Both the position numbers and the translations under genes were made by a program. A stretch of DNA of 64,000 nt from JADLDB01 sp040752975 (GTDB lineage Bacteria > Myxococcota > Myxococcia > Myxococcales > Myxococcaceae): NCBI GenBank assembly GCA_040752975.1, contig JBFMHF010000016.1, forward strand, positions 1 through 64,000. The letters run 5' to 3'. The notes below the pieces were generated by a model that saw nothing but the letters and a program-made list of their open reading frames with translations, was not told the DNA's origin and ran no database searches. Shown here one piece after another: positions 48,362-57,724 of this stretch. Within the stretch, counting starts at the first letter, position 1. Each line of letters begins with the position of its first letter.

Positions 48362-48487
48362 AGGCCGGTATTTCCCAACCGGCCCCATGCCGTCAACGGC
48401 GAAGCGGCGTACGATGAGGCCGTCCGCGCAACCTCCGGCGTCCACCCGGGTTGACGGTTGTGCCCACGCCGTCGGGAGGTTTGCCCC

Positions 48488-49267
48488 ATGCTCAAACACC
48501 TGCGCTTCCTTCCTCTCGCTGCGCTCGTCTTCACTGCCTGTGGCCGGGGCCAGGAAGCCGACGGCGCGGAGGACGGCGATGAGTCCGCCACCGTCACGTC
48601 CGCGGAGTCCGCCCTGACGGCCGAGCTGTCGGATGAAGTCGCCCAGCCGGTGAGCGCCACCGGGGAAGCGCTGGCCCAGGCTGCGGCTGCGCGGGTGCCC
48701 ACCCGGATGACGCCGTCGGGGTGCGTGGTGGCCACGCAGATGGGCGCCACCGTCACCTACGTCCTCACCAACTGCACCGGGCCGTGGGGGTTGGTGAAGG
48801 TGTCGGGCACGCTGACGGTCGTGTACTCGCGCGGCATGGGCGGCGCGGTGCAGGCCGTCGTCACCGGCAACGGCATCAAGGCCAACAACGCCACCTTCGA
48901 CGTCAACGCCACCGTCAACGCGACGCAGGCCGCCGGGGTGAAGCGCGCTCAGGTGACGAGCCAGTCCACCGGCACCGGGCCCCGCGGCGCCAGCCTCGAG
49001 CGCCAGGGCAGCTACACCGTCACCTGGGACGAGGCCAGCGGCTGCCTCACCCTCGACGGCGTCTGGGAGACGAAGGTGGCCCTGCGCTCGTGGACCACCA
49101 CCGTCACTGCCTTCAAGAAGTGCGCGGGCGCGTGCCCGGCAGCGGGTGGCTCCATCGTCGTCGAGGCTGCGCGTCTCACCGTCACCCTGACGTACGACGG
49201 CTCGTCCACCGCCGCGTGGACCGCCAACAACCGCTCGGGCACCGTGAAGCTGCTCTGCGGGGGCTGA
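48488..49267 (+). CDS. Lipoprotein of unknown function
   Basis: 259 residues from ATG 48488, preceded by GGGAGG. MLKHLRFLPLAALVFTAC gives a lipobox. An acidic linker (EADGAEDGDESATVTSAE) leads to a beta-rich domain of about 170 residues with four or more Cys (SGCVVATQMGATVTYVLTNC, EASGCLTLDGVWETK, FKKCAGACPAAGGSI). Divergent from pyrG. No known family. Confidence 0.72.
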   Translation: MLKHLRFLPLAALVFTACGRGQEADGAEDGDESATVTSAESALTAELSDEVAQPVSATGEALAQAAAARVPTRMTPSGCVVATQMGATVTYVLTNCTGPWGLVKVSGTLTVVYSRGMGGAVQAVVTGNGIKANNATFDVNATVNATQAAGVKRAQVTSQSTGTGPRGASLERQGSYTVTWDEASGCLTLDGVWETKVALRSWTTTVTAFKKCAGACPAAGGSIVVEAARLTVTLTYDGSSTAAWTANNRSGTVKLLCGG

Positions 49268-49368
49268 CACCCGCGTGTGACAGGGTGTGGGTCCATCTCA
49301 CCCGCTACGGAAAATCCGGGCGGGCGGGGCTTTGCGGGAACCCGCTGAGGGGGTAGGGAGGCGGAGCA

Positions 49369-52300
49369 ATGATCTCCTCCCGCCGCCTGTCGCTGGTGTT
49401 GTGCGCTGTGACTGCCCTGACCGCCGTGCCTGCCGTGGCGCAGGTGCCCGTCTTCACCACCAGCAGCCAGCCGTACGTCTCGCTCACGGGGGGCACCACG
49501 TTGAGCTTCTCCAGCACCGATGACGGCAGCACCGTCGTCGCGCTGCCCTTCGCCTTCCCGTGGTTCGGCACCAACTACACCCAGCTGATGGTGCAGACCA
49601 ACGGCTTCGTCAGCTTCGACACCTCGGTGTGCACCGCAGGCTGCTATTCCAACGTCGCGTTGCCCGCGACCGGAACGCCCAACAACGCCATCTTCGGTTG
49701 GTGGGACGATCTCACCGTCTCGTCGGGCGTCGTCAGCACCCACAACGTCGGCGGAGAGTTCGTCATCCAGTACGCGAACGTGCCCAACCTGGGAGGCACG
49801 TACACCACCAACTTCCAGATTCGACTCTCGCCCGCCGGCACCGTCGTCCTGCACTACGGCGCCTTCACCGGCAGCGCCACCACCGGAAATGCTTCGGTGG
49901 GCTTCGAGAACCAGACTGGCTCGCTCGGCCTGCGGACCCTGGCCACGCTGGGCCAGATGTGCACGCCGACCAACCAGGCCGGGTGCTGCTCCGGTTCGTC
50001 GACGACGACCGCGCCATTTGCCTGCACCGTGGGCGACGTGGTGGCGGGCACGCGCGTCCTCATCGGTGAGCCGGTAGAAGCGGACCTGGGCGTGCCCAGC
50101 GTCACCATCTCCAACCTCACCGTGCTGGGGAACAACAACCTCACCTTCGACGTGCAGGCGCAGGTGCGGAACTACGGCCAGACGGCAGCCAACAATTTCC
50201 TGTGGCGCGCCTACCTCTCGGCGGACGCGGTGAAGGACACGGGCGATCAGCTGGTCGCCTCGGGCGGCCCCATCAGCGTCGGGCCCACGACCTTCACCAC
50301 CGTCAACACCCCGGCGGCCACCACCTCTGCGCCGCCCATGGGCGCCTACTACGTGCTCGTCGAGGTCGACCCGACCAACGTGGTGATGGAGGCCAGCGAG
50401 CTCAACAACGTCGGCTCGACCATCGACACCTTCGTCTACGGGCTCGACCTGGCGACGACCAGCATCTCTGGCGTGGCGGCGTCGGGCGGGGGCAACGTCG
50501 ATCCAATCCAGGTGAACTGGCGCAACCGCGGCACCTCCTCGCCGGGGCCGGTGCCCTTCCGCATCCTCCTCTCGACGGACACCATGGTGGACGTCAACGA
50601 CTTCGTCATTCACACCGGGACGCGCAACGTCACCGGCGGCGAGACGGTCAACGAGGTGGTGCAGGTGACGATGCCGGCGGCTTCGCCCAACGGCGACTTC
50701 TACTACGTGCTGCAGCTCGACCCGGCCAACACGCTCCCCGAGAGCAACGAGGCCAACAACACCGTCTTCTCAGCCACGCGCGTGTCGGTGCGGAGGGCGG
50801 ATCTCGTCGCCGAGTTCGCGGACATCCTCGATCCGCTGACGAACCTGCCCACCCGCACCGCGCGCTTCAACGAGCCCATCCGCGCCACGCTGCGCGTGTC
50901 CAACCAGGGCGGCGCGAACGCCAACAACTTCTACGCGGCGCTGGTGCTGTCCAACGACAACAGCCTGTCGCTCCTCTCGGACACGGTGGTGTGCGAGCAG
51001 GTGGTGACGCAGGTGCCCGCCGCGCAGCCGCCGGTGACGTTGACGCTGGACTGCACGCTGCCCCTCAACAACGCCAACAACCAGCCGCTGGGCACCGGGC
51101 CGTACTACCTCTTCCTCGTCACCGACTCGACGGGCGCCATCTACGAGTCGAACAAGGCCAACAACAACCTGTCGGTGGGGCCGGTGCGCATCACCGCGCC
51201 GGGCGCGGACTTGATGGTGGCCAGCGTCGTCGCGCCGGCGGCTGGCGGCGTGGGGGAGACGATCCCCGTCATCCGCACCCTGCGCAACGTCGGCAACGTC
51301 GCCTCGCCGGAAGTGGCCTACCGCTACGTGGCGTCGGTGAACGACATCATCACCGCGGACGACATCGCGCTCAGCATCATCGACGCCACCACCGGCATGG
51401 CCAGCGGCGAGGGGGCGGTGACGCTCGACCGTGATGAGGCCGACTCCAGGACGGAGTTGGTGCGCTTGCCGCCCACCCTGCCGGCCGGGACCTACTACAT
51501 CGGCTGCATCGTGGACCCGCAGGCCACCGTGGCTGACCTGGACCGGACCAACAACGCGAAGGCGTCGCTGCCCATGCCGGTGGCGCCGTCGTCGCTGAGA
51601 ATCTCCACCTCAGCCCTGCCGGACGCCACCGTGGGGGGTGCCCTTCAGCTTCCGACTGGCCGCGGCGGGAGAGCAGGGCGCTTCGACCTGGGCCTTCGAG
51701 GCCAGCCAGGGGGCGCCGCCCGCGTGGCTGACGTTGAACGCCGCCGACGGGACCCTCGCCGGTACCGCCACCACCGCCGAGGTGACGTCCTTCACCGTGA
51801 CGGTGGAGAACTCGGGCCGGAAGGCGGCGCGGCGGCTGGCGCTGCGGGTGCTGCCGCCCACCACGCAGGTCACCATCACCACGAAGAGCCTGCCCGCGGT
51901 GGTCAACTCCTCGGGGGTGACCTTCTCGTATTCCCTCGGGGCGGCGGGCGGGGCGCGGCCCTACAGCTGGCGCGTCTCCCAGGGCACGCTGCCCAGCGGC
52001 CTGGCGCTCACCGCCGATGGGGTGCTGTTGGGCTCGCCGCGCGGCACGCCCAACGGGAACACCAACATCACCGTCGAGGTGCGGGACAGCACCGGCGGAG
52101 TGGCCACTCAACCGCTGGTGGTGCGCCTGGTGCCGCCGGGCTCCATCATCTTCCGGACGCTGTCGCTCCAGGACGGCCTCACCGGCCAGGACTACCTGCA
52201 GGACATCGCGGTGGAGAACGCCGACGGCTCGCCGCTGGCCAAGCCACTGAAGTGGACGCTCCTCGGCTCGCTGCCGGACGGCCTGTCGTTGACCGAGCAG

Positions 52301-52789
52301 ACGGAGTTGGTGACGGTGTCGGGCAAGCCCTCTGCCGCCGGCTTCTTCTCTTTCACCCTCGCGGTGGAGGACGCCAACGGCCGCGGCGATTCGATGACGT
52401 ACGGCCTGTCGGTGTACCCGCCGCGCTATCGGCTGACGATGTCGGGCGTGGCGGATCCGCTGCACCCCGGCGACGAGGTGTCGGGGGCGCTGGCCGTGAG
52501 CCCCAACGGCGCCGTGCGGTACGAGGTGGTGAGCGGCGCGTTGCCGCCCGGGGTCGCCTTGAGCGCTGAAGGCCTCCTGTCCGGCACCGTCGCCGAGGAG
52601 AACAGCGAGGGCCTGTGGACCTTCGTGGTGGAGGCGAGGGACTCGGTCGGCGCGACGGGGCTGTCGTCCTTCGCGATCGGCGTGGAGCGCGTACCACCGA
52701 AGCAGGGCTGCAGCAGCGTGGACGTCTCGGGCGGGCCGGCGGTGATGCTGGCGCTGCTCGCGCTGCTGCGACGTCGTCGGAGGAGTTAG
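49369..52789 (+). CDS. Surface protein with CARDB-like repeats and MYXO-CTERM anchor; +1 frameshift in a G run
   Basis: Start ATG 49369 with GGGAGG upstream; signal MISSRRLSLVLCAVTALTAV. Residues ~25-200 form an N-terminal beta domain (LPFAFPWFGTNYTQLMVQTN). About five CARDB-like Ig repeats follow (DLGVPSVTISN, YYVLVEVDPTNVVMEASELN, FYYVLQLDPANTLPESNEAN), then cadherin-like repeats. The frame breaks at the G run 51633-51638: six G where five would keep GVPFSFRLAAAG in frame. Corrected, the protein has about 1139 residues and ends GCSSVDVSGG, a helix (AVMLALLALL) and RRRRRS, a MYXO-CTERM-type signal. This is most likely a sequencing or assembly error, or a phase-variable tract. Confidence 0.82.
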
Positions 52790-52813
52790 CCGAGGTTCCT
52801 GCCCGCCTTGAGG

Positions 52814-52937
52814 CAACAGCCACGGCAACAGCCGCCCGCTGGTGACCTGCATGTGGTCGAGCCGCTCCGACTGCACCGCCAGCACCGGCGCCTTCCTCAC
52901 CGAGGCCGGCAGCTCGTCGTACATCCACGGCAGTGTG
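52814..52937 (-). pseudogene. Truncated duplicate of the hydrolase gene 3' end
   Basis: 124 bp nearly identical to 52997-53123, the last part of the neighbouring hydrolase gene. On the minus strand it encodes YDELPASVRKAPVLAVQSER then LDHMQVTSGRLLPWLL, matching the hydrolase C-terminus except for one lost Leu codon (3 bp). It lacks a start and the first 80% of the gene. It lies downstream of the intact gene, 59 bp away. Confidence 0.85.
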
Positions 52938-52981
52938 CGCCGCCTTCATGTCCGCCGCCGTAGTGCTCGCGCTCAAGGGGG

Positions 52982-53782
52982 TCACCGCAGCGCGTGCAAC
53001 AGCCACGGCAACAGCCGTCCGCTCGTCACCAACTGCATGTGGTCGAGCCGCTCGGACTGCACCGCCAGCACCGGCGCCTTCCTCACCGAGGCCGGCAGCT
53101 CGTCGTACAGCCACGGCAGCGTGTCGAGGCGCACCGTCTGGCCATGCCGCTTCGCGAACCACTCCGCGCGCTGCTGGGTGTCGAAGCCCACCAGCACCAG
53201 CTGTCGCGGCGTCGCGGCCTCGTGCCCGTCGGAGATCCACCCGCGGTAGTCGTCGTCGTTGCCGTACAGCCCGTCCACCAGGATGACCTGCGCCAGCTTC
53301 GGGTGGCCCAGCCAGCCGACGATGGTCTTGTACGCACCGGAGTGACCCACCACCACCAGCGGGCCCTTCGGCCGCTTCAGCTTGAGCCGCCTCTCGACGG
53401 TGGTCAGCAGCTCCTCGAGGTCCGGCCAGAAGACGGGGTCGCTCCGCCAGCTGCGCGCCTCGGGCACGATGAAGAGGGCGTTGCGGCCCGAGTCGCGAAA
53501 CTGCTGGGTGAGGCGGTGCTCCTCCATCGCTCGATCCACGTCGGTGTAGAAGCCGTGCACGTACACCACCGTCGCGGCGCTGCTCGCCTGGTAGCTGCGC
53601 GGCCGCCACACGTGCACCGGCCCCTGGGCAGTGCCGAAGCGCTGGTGCCGGCCGTCGTCCAGCAGCTGCTCGACGTACTCCTCCGGTCGGGTGTGCGCCA
53701 CCAGCTCCCGCGCGGGCGTGGTCGTCTCCAGGTCCACTCCCGGAGTCTGGCCCAACAGCGCGGCGAGGACGTGCAGCCACAT
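52982..53782 (-). CDS. Alpha/beta hydrolase, exported
   Basis: 266 residues. The start MWLHVLAALLGQTPGV may be a weak signal. The fold is shown by ATVVYVHGFYTDVDRA (oxyanion-side HGF), LVVVGHSGAYKTIVGWL (nucleophile Ser in GHSG), VDGLYGNDDDY and the His in ERLDHMQLVT. The substrate is unknown. The gene after it on the same transcript begins 16 bp upstream, so the two likely form an operon. The 3' end is duplicated nearby. Confidence 0.8.
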   Translation of the reverse strand: MWLHVLAALLGQTPGVDLETTTPARELVAHTRPEEYVEQLLDDGRHQRFGTAQGPVHVWRPRSYQASSAATVVYVHGFYTDVDRAMEEHRLTQQFRDSGRNALFIVPEARSWRSDPVFWPDLEELLTTVERRLKLKRPKGPLVVVGHSGAYKTIVGWLGHPKLAQVILVDGLYGNDDDYRGWISDGHEAATPRQLVLVGFDTQQRAEWFAKRHGQTVRLDTLPWLYDELPASVRKAPVLAVQSERLDHMQLVTSGRLLPWLLHALR

Positions 53783-53798
53783 GCCCAGGCGTCAGACG

Positions 53799-55028
53799 CT
53801 ACTTCCGTCCAGCGCCTGCGTCCGCTCCTCCACTCCCCGAAGGTACCGGCCGCCGGGTGATGAGCAGGTGGTAGTGCAGCTGCTTGTCGAGGTAGCCGTA
53901 GCGGAAGCCCAGCGGCTTCGCCTTCTTCCACAGCGCGCGGAAGTCCTCGTTGTAGACCGCGCTGGCGCCGAGGAAGGACTCTTCGAAGGTGCCGAAGGCC
54001 TCCTGCTCGAAACCGGCCTCCTTCGCGAACTTCGGAGGGATGCCGGTGGAGTCCGACACCATGAACTCCATGTGCCCGAGCAGCCAGTTCCGGATGGTGG
54101 AGAAGGCGTCGCGCCACAGCAGGTAGCTGGCGGCCTTGGTCATCGCCACCACCTTCCCCTTGCCATTCAGGTACGCCTGCATCGCGGTGTCCTTGCCGAA
54201 GTGCTCGTCGTCGAGGTTCTGCGGGAAGTGGCGGTGCACCCGCGCGTCCTTCTTTGGATCGCCGCCCTTCTTCACGAAGACGAGCTCCAGGTTGTCGAAG
54301 GCCGGAGAGAAGTCGGGCGACACCCACTTCGCGTGAAGCAACTCGGCCGTCTTGCCTTCGGCCGCCTGGAGGTCTCCCCGCGTCAGGTAGCGCAGCGTGC
54401 CGTCGGGGTTGAGCTTCACGTACTTGAGCGACACGGGCTCGAAACCGTGCACCGCCAGCGCCATGAGGAAGAAGGAGAGCTGCCCGGGGAGATCGCCCCG
54501 CTGGCCCTTCATCAGGTTGACCGTCTTGGAGTCGTTGGCCGTGAGGAGCCCCGAGGACGTCTGGCGCAACAGCGCGAGGGACTGTTCGAGCTGCTTCTTG
54601 TCGAGGGTGTCGATGCGGCGGGGATCTCCCGCGTGCTCGAGTGACATCGTGGTGATGTCGCGCGCGTCCGGGTAGGTGGTGAGGGCCGAGAGGAGGTCTC
54701 CGCCGCCGAAGGGGTAGACGACGGTGGTGGGCAGACCGGCGGGCTTCAACGCCTCGAGGAAGGGAATGGCCTGCTTCACCCACGTCTCGCGGTAGACGCC
54801 GTAGCGGCGCTGCATCTCCTTGCAGTGGGCCTCGATGACTTTGGCGTCGAGGTGGGCGGGGAGGGGAGTGTCGTCGCCGCAGGCCACCACCCGGAAGAGC
54901 AGCTTCGCCTGGGCGGTGAAGTCCAGCACCTCGTTGGCGGGCGCGGGCGCGGGAGCGGCAGCGGGCGAGGCAGGCGCGGCGGGCGCGGCGACGAGGAGGA
55001 GCGCGAGGACGGGCGTGGAGAGGGCCAT
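53799..55028 (-). CDS. Secreted protein of unknown function
   Basis: 409 residues from ATG 55028. The signal is MALSTPVLALLLVAAPAAPA, then an Ala/Pro linker. The domain has LPTTVVYPFGGGDLLSALTT, YPDARDITTMSLEHAGDP, SFFLMALAVHGFEPVSLKYV and MEFMVSDSTGIPPKFAKEAG. I do not recognise a named family. It is likely periplasmic and cotranscribed with the hydrolase. Confidence 0.68.
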   Translation of the reverse strand: MALSTPVLALLLVAAPAAPASPAAAPAPAPANEVLDFTAQAKLLFRVVACGDDTPLPAHLDAKVIEAHCKEMQRRYGVYRETWVKQAIPFLEALKPAGLPTTVVYPFGGGDLLSALTTYPDARDITTMSLEHAGDPRRIDTLDKKQLEQSLALLRQTSSGLLTANDSKTVNLMKGQRGDLPGQLSFFLMALAVHGFEPVSLKYVKLNPDGTLRYLTRGDLQAAEGKTAELLHAKWVSPDFSPAFDNLELVFVKKGGDPKKDARVHRHFPQNLDDEHFGKDTAMQAYLNGKGKVVAMTKAASYLLWRDAFSTIRNWLLGHMEFMVSDSTGIPPKFAKEAGFEQEAFGTFEESFLGASAVYNEDFRALWKKAKPLGFRYGYLDKQLHYHLLITRRPVPSGSGGADAGAGRK

Positions 55029-55104
55029 GGGATGGCGAGCGTCTAGCATACGCGCGGCGCTGGAAGCGCTTGTCAGGGGGAGGTGGACGTGCGAGCCATG
55101 CGGC

Positions 55105-56094
55105 ATGCGCGCGTCTTGCGTGGCGTTCGTGGCGGTGTGCGTGGCGTCTTCGGCGCTGGCGCAGACCGAGGGTGTGCCGAAGCTGTCGGTGCGGCGCGCG
55201 GACGCCTCCAGCAAGGGCATGCACCCCTTCCAGCTGGACTCGGCGCTGCGCTCGGCCTTCGCCGAAGAAGCCGTCGCGGTCGAGGCGCCCTTCGTGCTCG
55301 TGCCGGAGTACGAGGCCGACGTCATCGTGGCGGTGCACAGCGAGGTGGAGGCTGACGTCTTCCGCGTCGTGTTCGAGCTGTCCACCACGCGGCCGCCAGC
55401 GCTCAAGGACCGGGCGGCGGTCGACCTCCAGCGCGCCGAGGTGTCCATTCAGACGGCTCGGATGATGGTGAAGACGGTGCTGCTTCGGGCGAAGGCGCTG
55501 TTGCAGCAGGCGGAGCTGGCGGCGTCGGAAGGTGCGCTGCAGCCGACGGCGCCGGCCGATGAGGGCAAGCCGAGCGGCTTCACGCTGAAGCTCCCGCCGC
55601 CGCGCGAGTGGGGCCGGCTGGACGTGGTAGCGATGGGAGGGCTGTCGACGCCCGCGGGCTACGTGGGGGCGCGCATCGGGTTGAACCCCTTCAATTACGT
55701 GGGCCTCACCTTCGCGGCCGGGTACAGCAGCTGGGGACCGAGGGTGAGCCCGGGCGCGCGGGTGTACCCGTTCGGCCTCGACCTGCTGGGGTTGTACGGG
55801 GAGTTGGATGCCTTCGTCTCGCTGGGCCAGGGCGCGACGGTGTCCCAGCCGACCGGGGACGTGGCCGTGCAGCTCAAGTCGACGCTGTCGGTGGCGCCGA
55901 TGGTGGGGTACCGGCAGCAGCTGCTCAAGTGGCTGGTGGCGGAGGTGTTCTTGGGCTGGGCCTTCCGGCTGGCGTCGGAGAACGTGACGCGTGACGACGG
56001 GCAGCCGGTGGACGCGGCGCTGCTGGACGCGGTGGAAGGACGGCAGCCCCAGGGCTTCATCGCCGGCGTCGCGCTGGGCGCAAGCTTCTTCTGA
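55105..56094 (+). CDS. Outer-membrane protein with C-terminal barrel
   Basis: 329 residues from ATG 55105. Signal MRASCVAFVAVCVASSALAQ. Residues 22-140 are an alpha/beta domain (FVLVPEYEADVIVAVHSEVE, ARMMVKTVLLRAKALLQQAE). From ~165 to the end is a barrel-like part (LDVVAMGGLSTPAGYVGARI, YVGLTFAAGYSSWGPRVSPG, VAEVFLGWAFRLASENV) ending GVALGASFF with a terminal Phe. The function is unknown. It is divergent from the preceding gene. Confidence 0.72.
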   Translation: MRASCVAFVAVCVASSALAQTEGVPKLSVRRADASSKGMHPFQLDSALRSAFAEEAVAVEAPFVLVPEYEADVIVAVHSEVEADVFRVVFELSTTRPPALKDRAAVDLQRAEVSIQTARMMVKTVLLRAKALLQQAELAASEGALQPTAPADEGKPSGFTLKLPPPREWGRLDVVAMGGLSTPAGYVGARIGLNPFNYVGLTFAAGYSSWGPRVSPGARVYPFGLDLLGLYGELDAFVSLGQGATVSQPTGDVAVQLKSTLSVAPMVGYRQQLLKWLVAEVFLGWAFRLASENVTRDDGQPVDAALLDAVEGRQPQGFIAGVALGASFF

Positions 56095-56122
56095 CCGGCC
56101 TGACCGAAGAGAAGCGGAAGAG

Positions 56123-56202
56123 AAAAAAGGTGTCACACGATTCGTGACGGAAAAAAGGTGTCACACGATTCGTGAGAAAAAAGGTGTCACACGATTCGTG
56201 TG
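56123..56202. repeat. Three REP-like palindromic repeats upstream of the transposase
   Basis: Copies of AAAAAAGGTGTCACACGATT followed by CGTG lie at 56123-56147, 56151-56175 and 56177-56200. The core ACGATTCGT is palindromic. In the third copy it extends to CACACGATTCGTGTG (56188-56202), a perfect 7-bp stem with a 1-nt loop. A partial copy (GCGATTCGTGTGGGC) follows at 56206-56220. The A-runs are strikingly AT-rich for this genome. The rest of the 253-bp gap before the transposase is featureless. Confidence 0.88.
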
Positions 56203-56347
56203 GGCGCGATTCGTGTGGGCGGATTCTCAAGGATCGAGAGACAACCGGAGCGTCCATGTCCGTCCGCGCAACGAGCCGTTCCAGGCGCGCACACCCAGGA
56301 GATTCGTGGCCCTCGCCGCGGCACCACTCCTGCTCTTGTGCCGGGAC

Positions 56348-57283
56348 ATGCCGCATCCTCTTCGCATGTTCGAGGCCCACGACACCTGGTTCATCACCTG
56401 CCGCACTTTCCAGGCGCGCAAGCTGATGGCGCCTTCCTCGCCGCTCGTCCGCGAGGTGTGCGGCGGCGTTCTGGCCAAGGCGGTGTCTGTCTCCGGCGTG
56501 CGGTTGCACGCCTATGTTTTTCTCTCCAACCATCTCCACCTCATTGTGCACGCGCGCGGTCAGCGCATCGCGGCGTTCATGAAGTACCTGTTGGGCAACC
56601 TCTCGAAGAAGCTGGGCCCTCTCTGCGAGCCGCACTGGTGGGGAGGCTTCTGGGAGCGCCGGTACTCGGCCATTCCCATCCTGGATGAAGCCGCGTTGGA
56701 GGACCGGCTCCGGTACGTCATCGCGCACGGGGTAAAGGAGGGACTCGTCGCTCACGCTTCCGACTGGGAGGGGTTGCACTGCGTCCAGCAATTGGAAGAC
56801 GAGAAGCCGCGGGTCTTCCGCTGGTACAACTGGACGAAGAGGTGGAATTCCCGCCGGCAGAAGGGCGAGGCGGTGGAGCCTGCCGTGTCGCGCTACGACG
56901 ACGAGGCGAGCGAGAAGGTCTCGCTCGAGCTCGAGCCACTACCGCACTGGGCTTCCGAGGATGCGCCGAAGCGCCAGCGCCGCATGCGAGCGCTGGTCGC
57001 TGAGGTGGAACGAGCCGTGGCTCCGCGGGGGCAACCGCTCGGGGTCGAGGCGATCCGAAGTCAGTCGACGGAGCCGTGTTGGCGTCGAAAGAGGACCCCG
57101 CGTCCCCTGTGCCATGCTTCAGACGCCGGCGCGCGTGCGCATTATCGCGCACTGTATCGCGCCTTCTGTGAGGAGTTTCGCTCAGCGGCGAGGCGGTGGC
57201 TGGCGGGAGATCGTACCCCCATATTCCCGCCAGGCTCATTCAGGCCGCACGTGTACGAGATACGCGAGATACGAATCGTCTGA
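56348..57283 (+). CDS. REP-associated tyrosine transposase (RAYT, Y1/IS200-like)
   Basis: 311 residues from ATG 56348 (a second ATG at 56366). The N-terminal ~130 residues form the HUH single-strand endonuclease: FLSNHLHLIVHAR contains HLH (62-64), and AFMKYLLGNLSKKLG contains the likely catalytic Tyr80. WWGGFWERRYSAIPILDEAA and LRYVIAHGVKEGLVAH complete the Y1_Tnp pattern. The C-terminal half is an extra domain rich in Arg. RAYTs cut and join REP hairpins, and the three palindromic repeats immediately upstream fit this. An inverted copy of the repeat covers the stop codon. Confidence 0.87.
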   Translation: MPHPLRMFEAHDTWFITCRTFQARKLMAPSSPLVREVCGGVLAKAVSVSGVRLHAYVFLSNHLHLIVHARGQRIAAFMKYLLGNLSKKLGPLCEPHWWGGFWERRYSAIPILDEAALEDRLRYVIAHGVKEGLVAHASDWEGLHCVQQLEDEKPRVFRWYNWTKRWNSRRQKGEAVEPAVSRYDDEASEKVSLELEPLPHWASEDAPKRQRRMRALVAEVERAVAPRGQPLGVEAIRSQSTEPCWRRKRTPRPLCHASDAGARAHYRALYRAFCEEFRSAARRWLAGDRTPIFPPGSFRPHVYEIREIRIV

Positions 57284-57286
57284 CAC
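57271..57286. repeat. Inverted copy of the REP-like repeat at the 3' end of the transposase
   Basis: ACGAATCGTCTGACAC is the reverse complement of the repeat core with one mismatch, and it includes the TGA stop of the transposase gene (57281-57283). Together with the left copies it brackets a ~1.16-kb unit. Confidence 0.75.
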
Positions 57287-57321
57287 TTGGGGCGGGCGGC
57301 CTCACTTGGGGCGGGCGGCCT
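57284..57321. repeat. Perfect 19-bp tandem duplication
   Basis: CACTTGGGGCGGGCGGCCT occurs twice back to back (57284-57302, 57303-57321) between the transposase stop and the crcB stop. Confidence 0.85.
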
Positions 57322-57704
57322 CAGCCCCGAGCGAGGACACGCGCGAGCCCCAGACCCAGCACCGCCATGACGAAGCCGCCCACCGTCGTCACAGCGAAGT
57401 TCACCAGCGCCACCAGCCGCGCTCCGGTCATCGCCAGCTGTGTCGTCTCCCAGGCGTACGCCGAGTAGGTGGTGAAGCCCCCCAGCACGCCTGCGGTCAG
57501 TGCGTAGCGGAGCGTCTGCGGGAAGCTCGTCACGCTGAGCGCCCACTGCATCACCAGCCCGATGAAGAAGCACCCCACGAGGTTCACCAGCAGCGTCCCC
57601 ACCGGGAACGACTGCCCGAAGCGCTCGCTTGCCCACAGGCCCACGAGGTAGCGGGCACCCGTGCCAATCGCGCCGCCAAGACAGACCAGGAGGAAACGTT
57701 CCAT
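57321..57704 (-). CDS. crcB: Fluoride ion channel CrcB/FluC
   Basis: 127 residues from ATG 57704. Four membrane helices: FLLVCLGGAIGTGARYLVG, GTLLVNLVGCFFIGLVM, YALTAGVLGGFTTYSAYAWE and LVNFAVTTVGGFVMAVLGLG. The signature GxxGGFTTYS is present, with the conserved Asn in LLVNLVG. It exports fluoride as a double-barrelled dimer. It starts 20 bp after eutL on the same strand, so no room exists for a fluoride riboswitch and it is probably transcribed with the eut genes. Confidence 0.92.
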   Translation of the reverse strand: MERFLLVCLGGAIGTGARYLVGLWASERFGQSFPVGTLLVNLVGCFFIGLVMQWALSVTSFPQTLRYALTAGVLGGFTTYSAYAWETTQLAMTGARLVALVNFAVTTVGGFVMAVLGLGLARVLARG

Positions 57705-57724
57705 GCCTTCGCCACTCACCCTCT

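Noticed and set aside
49268..49368. GEMM (cyclic-di-GMP) riboswitch before the surface-protein gene
   Set aside because: Only a short GC-rich resemblance; the conserved riboswitch core is absent.
56123..56202. CRISPR array
   Set aside because: The repeats are spaced by only 1-3 bases, have no spacers and no cas genes; they fit REP palindromes.
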